DNA of 64,000 nt from Cladocopium goreaui (taxonomy: Eukaryota > Sar > Dinophyceae > Suessiales > Symbiodiniaceae): assembly GCA_947184155.2 (NCBI GenBank), contig CAMXCT020000314.1, forward strand, positions 27,986-91,985. Direction: 5' to 3'. Under the pieces are notes generated by a model, which worked only from the letters and a program-made list of their open reading frames with translations, did not search any database and was not told the origin of the DNA. The position numbers and the translations under genes were made by a program. This document shows positions 54,079-63,822 of the stretch, in pieces (position 1 is the stretch's first letter; each line of letters opens with the position of its first letter).

Positions 54079-56135
54079 CGAAGCAAACAGGCAGCGCTGG
54101 TTTGACTTGGCGGCTGACGGTTCTGATGCTGAATCAAAAGTTGATCCGAGATTGTCTGGAGTTCCTCCTTGGGAAAACCAGCACGTGCATACAAATGAAT
54201 TAATTGGGCAAGACCTTGTTGGACACGAAAATCAGGGAAGGCACCCTGAATGACGATGTGGCAGCGCGAGCGAAAGCCACTGAGAAGAACTTTCGGAGGT
54301 GAAGCGGAGAATGGCGACAGGACTTGAGATACATTGGTCGGTCCCTGATAGATCAGCTCAAGTGGTTTGGTTTCAAGCATGAAGCCAAGGAATTCTTGAT
54401 CTGGTTCGGTTTCGAGGATGATGGGTTTTCCATAGAATCCGTCGTCAAGGAGGACTTCATATGGTGCCAATGCAGTGAGGCGTTTGTATCCAAATATGAG
54501 ACGATTGTCAACGTAACGGATGTGTCGAATGAACAAATGATGGTTGGAGAGAAGTTGATGGAAGGTAATGGACTAAATTTGTTCACTGATGGAGACTACC
54601 ATAAGGCATAGGGCAGGTGAGAGAGGACTGCCCATGGGACTTCCTCTGCTTTGACGGACACATCTCTGGCCCAGTGCGAAAGTTTGCATGTTCAGTGCTG
54701 ATTTAATCAGGTCTGGGACATCTTTGATGACAATCTTCCGAGTGACATTGAGGCGGCGGAAAGTGCGTCCTTTGATGATGTCGCCTGGGTTGTTGGATTT
54801 TCCTGGATACACCGAAAAGGCTTCATCATCAGAGACATTCATTTTTGGACGGAGGAAGTCCAAAAGCATGAACCAGGATCTGACGAATCTGTCTTGGTCG
54901 ATGCTGGTGAAGAAGCCCGCTAAGTCCTGATTGACCAGGATTAGGTCGGCATCGACAGGCGCCGATCGCAGAATGGAGAGGAGTGTGTAGACATCCCCTG
55001 TGGCAAAGTGGTTGGGACAGGCGGCTGGAATGAGCTGAAAAATGAGCCTGGCTAGGATGTTGAGCATGGGTCTAAAAGGCGAGTCCACAAAGGAGATGAT
55101 GGGTCGGCCACTGCGGAATTCTTTCTTCCGTTTTGCCAGAATGTAGCCGGATGGGAGTTGACGGCCAGAACCCACTGCCCAAGGATAGGCTTTGCCATGT
55201 TGGCGTTGGAGGGATTCGACAAGTGAGGTCACAATGGAGGATGGTTCATCTGGTAGTTGCTCAAATATTGACGGGTCCTGAAAGGTTTTTTCAATGGATT
55301 GATAGTAAAGACAAGGACAGTAGATGCGAAGGGACGAGGCATGTTTGTCCTCACAGTGGAAGATGGCTCCTTCGAACATGGACTGAAGTTTATTGATGGA
55401 GGACTTCGTGATGTGATTGGTGATCTGTTGGGTGTGTTCGGACCAAAGGTGGTGGCAGAGGTCAGAGATGGGTGCCTGTGGCATGGAAGGTAAGCCATTG
55501 CGTTTCGTCCAGGTCTTGAGACCCAGTCGCATCTGATTATGATATTCCTTCTTGGATGGGAAGACTTTGTTGGACAAGGAACCTTCTGCGATCACTGCCA
55601 GTTCTGGTGGAAGTAAGGAGTGGAGGAGGGAGCCTGATAGGACCCAATGTGGAGCTGAAGGATTGAGAGCTGCAGGTTTGTACGATGACCAAGATTTGCA
55701 ACAGCAAATCGCTGGATTGGAAGTGGACCAATCTTCGATGGCTTGTTTGTGATTGCAGAGTATGTCAAGGACGGCAGCGTGCTTGATGAAAACCATCTTG
55801 AAGGATGGAGTGTGGCACAAATAAAATTTTGGTTGCAGGTTGACAATGTGGGTGAAACGAATATAGACGCTCTGAGGCTGGAAAAATGGTCTGGAGAAGA
55901 GGTTGTGGGAGTGTAGGGTATTACCCCACAGATGGGTGAGATCCGTACATCCTTCCAAAATTGACTTCAGCTTTGGATTGGGTCGAAGACCATGGAGGAT
56001 TGCCAGCAGCATCATGCGTGTCTGGATGATGCGAAAGCCCTGAAAAAGGTGGACGCTGTGAGTCATGGTGAAGGGAGTCAAAATGTAGATGACGAGAGTC
56101 ATCGCGTGGAGGATATGCAAATGGGATTGGAGCAC
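54075..56135 (-). CDS. Retroelement ORF-e: reverse transcriptase with YVDN box and an in-frame TAG
   Basis: Residue numbers count from 56135. The frame covers KRKKEFRSGRPIISFVDSPF (about 335-354), motif A LILVNQDLAGFFTSID (Asp404), motif B QSRGSPMGSPLSPALC (495-510), then TAG at 54575-54573. The same frame continues through SITFHQLLSNHHLFIRHIR to YVDN (541-544) and ends at TGA 54077-54075. GxPMGSPLSP with a following R-Y-V-D box is seen in Penelope-like and related RTs, but the usual second catalytic Asp is Asn here. The N-terminal part probably starts in another frame at about 56175 (SKAQAQGAPIPFAYPPRDD) with a shift near 55990. The TAG sits where Trp would fit. This is RT by motif; current activity is doubtful. 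Confidence 0.8.
54573..54575 (-). other. In-frame TAG between RT motifs B and C
   Basis: The frame is open for hundreds of codons before and over 160 codons after. A single G-to-A change from TGG would give this stop. Readthrough or editing are alternatives. Confidence 0.75.
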
Positions 56136-56171
56136 CTTGTGCTTGAGCTTTCGACGAAGCTGAGGTGCTAG

Positions 56172-57602
56172 TCAATTGGTAAGGCTGATGGCCGCTGTCA
56201 TGGCCTTGAGGAGATTGAGTGCATCATAGTTCTTGCCCAGAAGGGTAACTGGGATGCCCATCATCACGGCAACGCGTGTCACCGTCTCAATTGCCTCTGA
56301 TGGTTGATTCGTCCACCATTCTTCTGTTTTGGCGATGTTGTCCATGAGGACCTTTCTCTTCGGTTCCGACAGTGGAAGATCTTTGAGCCATTTGCTGAAA
56401 GCTCGACCTGCAAGAGTTGTCGGCATATGCTGGGCTAGCCACGGATTGAGTGCAGTCGTCGCAACCAGCAAGGAAGATGGATCGAAGTTGGGTGGCGCAG
56501 GAGGTGCTGGACTGCTGGAGTTCCTCATGAAAGCAGCCTGGATGGGCGTGGCCGGAGGACTGGAAGCAGAGGGTCCTGTGGGACCTGGAGCGGGTGGTGT
56601 GACTGAATCATCACCAAGCTGCTGGCGTAGCTGGGCCAGTTGGCTGCGGAGCTGAGTTAGCTCATGTTGGGTATCAGGATCAGCTGAACGAGTTGGAACC
56701 CAACTATGGATAAGATCAGCAATCTGTTGTGCAGCGTACTTGGTGTTTTGGGTCTTGTCCAGGAACTTCCCATCTTGTCTGGCCTTGGAGGAAGAGACTT
56801 TGTCCAGGTCAACTCCTTTGTTTCGGAGTTGAGTCAATAGTTCCGTCATAAACACCACAGCCGCGATGTCCCCAGTCGGGATTCAGTATAGTTCACGTCC
56901 ATGAGCCAGCTTGCGAAGCCAAAAGTTGTTTGCCTGTTGATACAACAAGGCGGCCACCGGTAATGTCAAAGGATCACACCCTTCGATGTCCAGCTTCTGT
57001 GTGAAGGTAGATTGACGAATGGTCCGGGGAAACGTCAAGCCGTTGATCTTCTGGTTGTCAAAGTGATCTTTGTCCTCTTGCCAGTGAGGATTGAGATCGA
57101 AGCCATATGTCCGGATTTCGTCAGTGGTGGTGTGACCTCCTGGTGAGGTCATGTGTGGAGTTCCCGCATAGCGAGGTTGGGTCGACGGAATGGATGGAGT
57201 GCTCGGTGAAGCAGCTTGAGTTGGTGGACATGGCAAGGTCGGTGAGCAAGGTGGAGAGGCCAAGCGAGGTGGAATTGGATATGGTAGTGTAGGTGGAGGA
57301 GATGCTGGAGGAGCAGGTGGAAATCGTGGAGTGGGTTGGAAGCCCGATGGAGTGGATGGAATCTGACCCGTGGATGGACTCATAAGATAGGCTCCCGACT
57401 GTTGCAAGTTAAACTGAGGTCGAAACTGAGGTCGAGACTGAGGTCGTGACATAATATGTTGTGAGTGCCAGACTGCTGCTTGCATAGGTCCACACCATCG
57501 AGGGAAGAAAGGTAGTTCTTGTCGGACAGGAGGATCTGGAGCTCGAGGTTCAGCACGATTGCGGCCAGGAATGGGAGAGCGCGAACGATCAGAGTCCGCC
57601 AT
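56172..57602 (-). CDS. Retroelement ORF-d, gag-like Pro-rich protein with an in-frame TGA
   Basis: ATG 57602-57600 (MADSDRSRSPIPGRNRAEPR). A Pro/Ser/Thr-rich region follows, then DEIRTYGFDLNPHWQEDKDH, LTFPRTIRQSTFTQKLDIEG and NNFWLRKLAHGRELY, then TGA (56885-56883). The same frame continues IPTGDIAAVVFMTELLTQLR, a QQIADLIHSW segment, HELTQLRSQLAQLRQQLGD (coiled coil), a second Pro/Ala linker and a C-terminal helical region ending in TGA 56174-56172. The composition (Pro-rich, then helical with a coiled coil) suggests a structural or nucleic-acid-packaging protein. The internal TGA also falls where Trp (TGG) would fit. Confidence 0.65.
56883..56885 (-). other. In-frame TGA in ORF-d
   Basis: Flanked by long open stretches in the same frame (239 codons before, 236 after). 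One of three such lone stops in this element. Confidence 0.75.
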
Positions 57603-57941
57603 GGGTGCAAACAGCGAGTTGGATGCTGAGAGGGACAACAAAACTGCAAGATCAAATCAACTCACTCACATTCAAAAAAGAAAGGTCAAAATCGAAATCA
57701 AAAAACAAAAACCAGGAAGATGCAACCTAAGTACGACCTACCAAGATCAGCCATAGAAATGCAGATCAGAATGCCAAACATCCGTAATAACTTTCCAAAA
57801 CAGGAAAAGTGGAACCCAGATTGTGGCAGCCGTGCAATTTTGGTCAAACGCTTGTCCAGGGTGTACCTAGAAAAGTTTCGGAATCCTGTTTAGGCCGAAG
57901 GTAACTAGTAATAAAGAAATCTGCTCAGTGCTGAGGGCCGG
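57603..57941 (-). other. Spacer between ORF-c and ORF-d with pyrimidine-rich tract
   Basis: The minus strand has GGTTTTTGTTTTTTGATTTC and CCTTTCTTTTTTG, then TTGATCTTGCAG about 65 bases before the ORF-d ATG. This is a good 3' splice-acceptor pattern, cis or trans. No coding content was seen. Confidence 0.5.
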
Positions 57942-59978
57942 TCAGCGACGTCGACGTCGAGATTGGCGTTCTTCATTCCCGCGATAAGTGCGGTCGTCTG
58001 AAGTAGACTCACCAATGTCAATCTTCATGGTGAGATTTGGCCACTTCAGAGCGATGAACTTCAATCCCACATGGTGACTGTTGGCAATCGTGTACTTCTC
58101 GGAGGTGGTGACGATGCCTTAGTCAGCCACACCAAGCTGAGCCATTTCATTGCCTCCAGCTTTGTACGCAGTGTGCTCAAAAGAGCCATGGTACATCGCC
58201 CCAACGATGATTTCCTGCTGGCCTTTGCCCTTTTTGCCAGCAGAATCGAGGAGTTCACGTGCTGCCCATGGTGGAATTGTGCTGTCGCTGTTGGACACGT
58301 GTCTTCCAAGGAAGAAGGCTCCAAAGGTAGGCAGTTCGCACCGTTGATGGTTTTTGTGGTACGTCCAGTTTGCCGGTCTGATCTTGCCCTCAAGGAGAAT
58401 CTGTTGTGAAGTGGTGAGTGAGGTGCCGTGAATCAGTGCCCAGGTGTAGTTTTTGTGTTTGCCGAAGGGAGGTGGCATCTGAAAGTGACTGGTATCTGGT
58501 AAGGGCATGATGAGGGTAATCATGTTGGTGGAGTGAAGTTCAATGGTGTAGCAGGTGGAGAGATCGTAATCAGGTAAGAGGTTGGTGCTGAAAAAGAGTT
58601 TCACTGCCCTCTGAACCACTTCCTGAGGGATCCGTTGATCCACTCTGTGAAGTTCCTCACATGCCTTTTCATAATCTTCTTGGTCCATTGTTGTGGACGC
58701 CTGAGGACACTCGGAGGATGGGATCTCGTTGGCCGCGCGCATCCTGTCAGGATGGTCCAAGGCAAATTTTACGGCACGAGCCCAGTCTTGTCTGGATCCT
58801 GGATGGAGATCGATGGCAACATGTCCCGGAGGAACGTGGGTGGATGCACGAGATTGGATAGAACCTGATCGATGTGGAGGTCGACGGGATTGATGATGGG
58901 GAGCGTTGTGGCCTGAAGAGTATGCAGTGAGGGGTTTTGTGGATGGGTTGTGAGAGGTGCGGTCAGTGGCTGATGGCTGGGAGTAGTCGATCCAACCCGA
59001 AGCATTGGATGTACCGGAGGACTTGGTGTAGTCCTTCCATTGGCCCCAGGATTTCCACTTATTGGTGGTGTGCTGGTCATAGTGGAAGGGTTGTGACTGG
59101 GTGTCTGGAAAGTGACTTGGTGGTTGTGGGTGATGGTCCCACTTGGCTGGTTGGAGGTTGGTTGTTGGGTAGGTTGGTTGATGAAGTTCATGATCATCAC
59201 GTCGTCGTTGTTGTCGCTCTCGATGTCGTGGAGATGCTGACCGAAGAGTGATGGAAGTAGCTCTGCTGCGAGGTCTCGATGTGGAACGTCTCCTTCTTGA
59301 TGATGAACGTGGTCGGGACGAGCGGTGCGCTCGTCTTGTGGATCTCTGTCGACGAGGACTGCGATGGATGGAGAGTGGACGTTTGTCCGGTCGACGGGAA
59401 CCAGAGCGGTGGCGAGGAGATCTGGAGCGACGATGTGAGGGTGGATATGAAGGTGGAAATTCAACTGGTGGGAGAGGATGGCTTGGAGCTGGTGGAGAAG
59501 TTGGAAGTGGTGGGGTGTCCGGTGGTGGAGGGTGATTGGTGGGGCGCTCTTGGTTCTTCTCCGCAAAGGCCTTCATAGTGGATTCGACCGTATGTTTCAT
59601 TTGTTGCATCATCTCTTCTGGATTGAAGGATACACTGGAACCAGGTTGAGTGGATGTAGGTGCCACTGGAGTTGGTGGTTCTGACGCTTGGGATGTGGAA
59701 TGAGGTGGAGGTGGAGTGGACGTAGATTGATGGAATGGGAGGAGCTGTTGAAGATGCTGGATGTGGGATTGAGCCTGAGACGCCAGTTGTTGATTAAGGA
59801 TGGAATTTTGCTCCCTTAGAGCTGCAAGTTGTGCCTGAGTCTGAGCTTGGGACTGAGCTTGAGACTGTTGGTTCAGTACATCACTTCCGCAAAATTGACC
59901 TTGAAGTCCCATCATTTGCGGATTCCATCCAAAGTTCCACATTGACTCAGGGACGTTTGGAAAACGTCCAGGGAACAT
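57942..59978 (-). CDS. Retroelement ORF-c: SR-rich protein with conserved C-terminal domain and an in-frame TAA
   Basis: ATG 59978-59976 (MFPGRFPNVPESMWNFGWNP). Gln/Ala repeats (QSQAQSQAQTQAQ) and a helical LAALREQNSILNQQL are followed by a long Pro-rich linker and an RS domain (RSRSPRHRSGSRRPDKR; SSRPRSSSRRRRSTSRP), typical of RNA-associated proteins. From about residue 400 a structured domain includes GHVAIDLHPGSRQDWARAVK, EVVQRAVKLFFSTNLLPDYD, YTWALIHGTSLTTSQQILLE, TFGAFFLGRH and EIIVGAMYHGSFEHTAYKAG. HGT...ILLEGKIRPA...FG is faintly like ADP-ribosyltransferase folds; I do not rely on this. TAA at 58121-58119 interrupts, after which the same frame gives GIVTTSEKYTIANSHHVGLK and a basic tail before TGA 57944-57942. 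Confidence 0.65.
58119..58121 (-). other. In-frame TAA in ORF-c
   Basis: About 58 more codons of protein-like sequence, ending in an Arg-rich tail, follow in the same frame. Confidence 0.65.
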
Positions 59979-60439
59979 GGCAGCACTGTCAGGCGATTGA
60001 AATGACAACCAAAACTAGTTTAAAACGGATGCATCCACACTTCATGCAAGATTCATGATAAGGCTCAAAGGCCCTCGGCTTTCACGTCCCAACCCTGTAA
60101 ACGGCTTAAGTTGTCAACCCCTGAATTACGTGCACAATTTCAACCTCACCGAGAAACCAAAAAAGGAAGTGACCACACCTGAAAAGCATGTCCTGTTGCC
60201 TGTTCATATGAAAATGGCTGCGAGCAGTCTCTTGAGCTTCACTGGAAAAAAGGGTTGTTGTCACGGCTGAGAGCTACCAGTGACAATTGGGCTGATCTTC
60301 AGAAAAAAAGAAGCCACACGGCGGCCAGAAGTTCAACACTTAATCGACCGACTTGAAAGTGTAAATTCAGACATCGTTTTACTGTCCACAGTTAGCCTAG
60401 GAAGGCTTTCCCCGAAGGGCTCATACCACCTTGACGGAT
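59979..60439. other. Leader region between repeat copy c and ORF-c
   Basis: No supported gene. On the minus strand this would be the 5' untranslated region of the element. Short plus frames show no domain. Confidence 0.4.
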
Positions 60440-60960
60440 CCGGCATGAGTCACACACTTGCTCAGAAATATCTTATCGAATTACTGATGTGGAATGCATC
60501 GAACGTGCAAAAAACACTCCAGTTAAACCTGACAGGAATGGTTGAATGATTAGAAGTGAGAAACTGTGCGAAGGAAATCTTTCTACGTCCTTGCTCGAAG
60601 GATTTTCTGGTTCTGATGCAGCTCAGTCAGATTGCGAAAACCGTACAGTTGTTTGGTTTGAAAAAAGGTTGAAAAACGACACGCCGGTACTTGGCTTAGC
60701 CGGTCGCCATTGACGGGAAAATGAAATGGTGTTGCAGGTACGTCACCAGGTGTCCCTGGTGATATCCTAGGATCATATGAGGAGCTTCGTTGGATGGAGC
60801 CTCATATGTCCTCTCCATCCCCCTGCTTTTCAATGGACTTGACGACACCGCAAAACGTACAAAACCCGATACCTAGTTAGAAGCAAATTAACATCATGAG
60901 GTAGAAGTTTTTCATCTTTTCAGATGGTCCACACACACACAACTCTTAGTCACACACAAT
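60440..60960 (-). repeat. Retroelement 3'-end repeat, copy c
   Basis: Shares CACTTGCTCAGAAATATCTT, ACTGATGTGGAATGCATCGA, CAGTCAGATTGCGAAAACCG and the structured core with the other copies. It lies on the 5' side of ORF-c, so the same sequence may stand at both ends of the element, like an LTR or the pseudo-LTR of tandem Penelope-like copies. Alternatively it may simply be the end of an upstream neighbour. It lacks the GCCTCG hairpin and instead runs into CACACAA repeats, like copy a. Confidence 0.8.
60684..60826. ncRNA. Candidate structured RNA, copy c
   Basis: CCGG 60684-60687 pairs with CCGG 60700-60703. GCAGG 60734-60738 pairs with CCTGC 60822-60826. CACCAGG 60744-60750 pairs with CCTGGTG 60755-60761. 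CATATGAGG 60774-60782 pairs with CCTCATATG 60800-60808. The pseudoknot is GGATGGAG 60792-60799 with CTCCATCC 60813-60820. This is the best-paired copy, with every listed helix fully Watson-Crick. Confidence 0.7.
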
Positions 60961-61145
60961 TTTTCACACACAACTTTGTCACACACAATCTTTCACAGAC
61001 AATCTTTCACACACAACTTTGCCACACACAATCTTTCACAGACACTCTTTCACACACAACTTTGTCACACACAATCTCTCACACACAATCTTTCACACAC
61101 ACAGTCTCTGTCACACACAATCTTTCACACACACCTTTGTAGCAC
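60930..61145 (+). repeat. CACACAA(C/T)TTT tandem repeat
   Basis: Units of about 15-20 bp such as CTTTCACACACAA and CTTTGTCACACACAA extend the tail of copy c. Confidence 0.9.
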
Positions 61146-62115
61146 TGGGCTGGCTCTGGTGCTTTCGTTTTGCATGGCAGGCGGGCACTTGCTCACATCA
61201 ACCTTCGTTTTGCGTGGCAGGCAAGGCACTTATGACACTGGGTTGGATCTGGTGGCGCGCTTGGGCGCCGTTAGTCGCCCGTAGCGCCGCGGCGCTTTGC
61301 GTGGCGTGGCACTTGGCAACACCGATGTTACGTTTGCATGGCAGGCGTGGCGCTTGCTCACATCCACCTTCGTTTTGCGTGGCAAGCGCGGCACTTGTGG
61401 CCGGGCTGGCTCTGGTGGCGCGCTTGGGCGCGGTTAGTCGGCGGTACTTTGCGTGGCAGGCGTGGCACTTGGCGACATCAAATTGAGTTTGCGTGCCGGG
61501 CGTGGCACTTGCTCGCATCAACTTTTGTTTTGCATGGCAGGCGTGGCACTTGCTCACATTAACTTTCGTTTTGCGTGGCAGGCGTGGCCTTTATGACACT
61601 GGGTTGGATCTGGTGGCGTGCTTGGGCGCCGTTAGTCACTAGTCGCCCCTGACGCCGCGGAACTTTGCATGGCAGGCGTGGCACTTGGCGACATCGACCT
61701 TCGTTCTGCGTGGCAGGCATGGCACTTGCTCACATCGACCTTCGTTTTGCGTGGCTGGCGTGCAACTTATGACAGTGGGTTGGCTCTGGTGGCACGCTTG
61801 GCATCGCGGCACTTTGCGTGGCATGGCGTTGCACTTGGCAACATCGACGTTGCGTTTGCGTGGCAGGCGTGGCGATCCACGCTCCAGTTGCGTGGCAGGC
61901 CTGGGTTGACGCTCTCTTTGCGCGGCCGGCGTGACATATGGCACTGTGCAGGGTCCGGTGGTGCGCTTGGGGCCCGCTGGTCGCCGGTGACGCCGTGGCA
62001 CTTTGCGTGACAGGCGTGGCACTTCGTGACATCCACACTCCAGTTGCGTGGCAGGCGTGGGACTTGGTGATCGTGGCACTTATGGCCGGTGGTGCAGGAT
62101 GACGCGGCTTGTGTG
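61146..62115 (+). repeat. GTGGCAGGCGTGGCACTTG tandem array, irregular
   Basis: Roughly 20 units of 40-60 bp share GCGTGGCAGGCGTGGCACTT with CACATC(A/G)ACCTTCGTTTTGC or GGTTGG(A/C)TCTGGTGGC insertions. Frames on both strands are repeat artefacts. Confidence 0.85.
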
Positions 62116-62129
62116 CTTTGGGCCAGGAC

Positions 62130-62640
62130 GTTCACACACTTGCTCAGAAACATCTTATCGAATTACTGATGTGGAATGCATCGAACGTGCACAAACACTT
62201 CATTTAAACCTGACAGGCGAAAATGGATGACTAGGCGTGAGAAACAGTGAAGAAGGATTCTTTCTACGTCCTTGCTAGATGCAACTGTTCCATCTGACGA
62301 AGTCAGCAGTAAATCAGATTGCGAAAACCGTGCAAACAAGAAAGTAAACAGATTGTTGGAAACCGGCTTGGTGGTTCTTGGGTTAGCCACATCCCATGTC
62401 CGAGAATGAAGCAGGTACGTGACAAAGGCGTCCCTTCGTCATATCACCATGGAAAGGCAGTGTCTTCGTTGGTGGATGACTGCCAGACCATGCATCCACC
62501 CCCTGCGCGAAATTGAAACCAGAAAATCATGAACCTTTACAAAAACAAAAGTGCACCGAAGTACCGGATAGAAGTTTTACATCTGTTCAGATGGTCCACA
62601 CACACACGCCTCGCTGCCGCGAGGCTACTTTTTGCCATTT
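62130..62640 (-). repeat. Retroelement 3'-end repeat, copy d, with terminal hairpin
   Basis: Same organisation as copy b: TTGCTCAGAAACATCTTATC at its outer end, the structured core at 62371-62506, TTTTACATCTGTTCAGATGG, then hairpin GCCTCG/CGAGGC (62608-62625). About 110 bp of shared sequence (GCGATTAACGCAA) leads to the ORF-b stop at 62747. Confidence 0.85.
62371..62506. ncRNA. Candidate structured RNA, copy d
   Basis: GTGG 62371-62374 pairs with CCAC 62387-62390. GCAGG 62411-62415 pairs with CCTGC 62502-62506. GACAAAGG 62421-62428 pairs with CCTTCGTC 62433-62440 (one A-C on plus, which is G-T on minus). GGCAGT 62456-62461 pairs with ACTGCC 62479-62484, extended by CATGG/CCATG outside. The pseudoknot is GGTGGATG 62471-62478 with CATCCACC 62493-62500. 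Confidence 0.7.
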
Positions 62641-62746
62641 GCGGAATGGTTCGGAAAGCTCTTATTGGGGCCCTGAAGCTGGATGTAGCGATTAACGCAA
62701 AATCAAAATACAGGGAAGAAATCAGCTGCTGAATTATTCCTACAGC

Positions 62747-63690
62747 TCAGAACGCCTCGTCGGAAAGTGCCTCCATTCGAAGGGCTTGATCTGACAATGT
62801 GCGGGTAGATTCTGCCAGGTGACTGGCAAGATGAGCCAAGTCTGCTGCCGAGAAGATCTGGACCGGATGTCTTGTCAGGTCATCATCTGGATCCTCGAGT
62901 CGTTCGAGTATTGCCATGTTGGCATCCCTGTCATTGTTGAGAATGTTCCAGAAGAAGGTTGCCAGTTGTTGAATCTGGACAGGTGGTGGAGTAATGTCCA
63001 CATTGGCGGTGATGGAGTCGGTGTCATCCATGCCGGATCCTTGTACGGATACTGGGCTTTCTGGAGCTTCATGGTGATAGGGATGCCAATTTCCATCCGG
63101 GGAAATTTCTGGAATTTGGAAATAGCGACGCCAGTAGTTGGCAAGTTGGGAGGATTGATCCCAAGAGTCAATCCAACCGTTTCGACCAGCACGAATGTGG
63201 CCGATGATCCCATTGAAGAAGAACTCCGGCTGCCTGTTTCGATGGCACGTCGATCCACTTCCGTCACCATAAGTCGGCGAAGTGCCGGTTGGGAATTGTC
63301 AGCTTGAGGTGTTTGAACCTCGACAAAGTAGTATGCGTGAAGCTGACGGCGAGTTTCTGCCAATTCCATCTGGAGTGGATAAGCTTCGTCTGCAAGTCTT
63401 GGAAGAATTGGAGTCTGGTGATCGGCAGGAGCTGGGATGGGTGTGGCCGTGTCTGCCGTTGAGTACCCATAATGGGATGTATGGTCACCTGATCCTGCAG
63501 GTAGGATGGAAGGCCCAGCATCAGGAGCTGTGGGATCAGTGTCACTGCGAGAAGGAGTAAATGGGTCCGAAGGAGCAGCAGTGCTACTGGGATGTCCATG
63601 ACTACGAGATCTCCATGAGTAACGACGTGGCATGCTCATGGAAGATGACGGGTACGTGAAGCCAGCAAGCAGGGAATCACGTTTGGTCAT
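62747..63690 (-). pseudogene. Retroelement ORF-b, second copy, one frameshift
   Basis: ATG 63690-63688 (MTKRDSLLAGFTYPSSSMSM). The N-terminal half is open to about 63240 (LMVTEVDRRA), where a one-base shift moves the conserved blocks (EFFFNGIIGHIRAGRNGWID, QLANYWRRYFQIPE) to another frame. A third change is possible before MDDTDSITANVD, which runs through FFWNILNNDRDANMAIL and QIFSAADLAHLASHLAE to a stop at 62747. It is homologous throughout to 33793-34728. TTGGCTCCAG lies eight bases before the ATG. Confidence 0.75.
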
Positions 63691-63822
63691 GGTACAGCTG
63701 GAGCCAAGTGCTGAAAAGGAGCCAAGAAGGTTTAAACAAAACCAAAAAAGAGACCAAGGACAAGAACACGAACAAGAAAACCAAAAACAAGCCGGCAATG
63801 CAAAGGAACTTTTTTGACCATC

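Larger units (their letters stand above)
52530..60960 (-). mobile_element. Multi-ORF retroelement body with YVDN reverse transcriptase
   Basis: On the minus strand, a 3'-end-type repeat (copy c, 60960-60440) is followed by ORF-c (59978-57942), ORF-d (57602-56172), RT ORF-e (56175-54075), ORF-f (54078-53602), ORF-g Myb/SANT (53605-52918) and ORF-h (52851 to about 52530). It then stops at a 15 bp sequence that recurs at 35303, from which ORF-a, ORF-b and repeat copy b continue. Either this is one element split by a 17 kb segment, or these are two truncated copies. The RT differs in type from the LINE RT. No integrase, tyrosine recombinase or endonuclease was recognised, so the integration mechanism is unknown. 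Confidence 0.65.

Noticed and set aside
59248..59578. Plus-strand Gly/Glu-rich frames opposite ORF-c
   Set aside because: Complement of the Pro- and Arg/Ser-rich coding sequence on the minus strand.
60446..60520. Hammerhead ribozyme suggested by CTGATG near GAAC in the end-repeat
   Set aside because: The core needs CUGANGA...GAAA. The sequence is CTGATGT...GAAC and the flanking stems do not pair as required.
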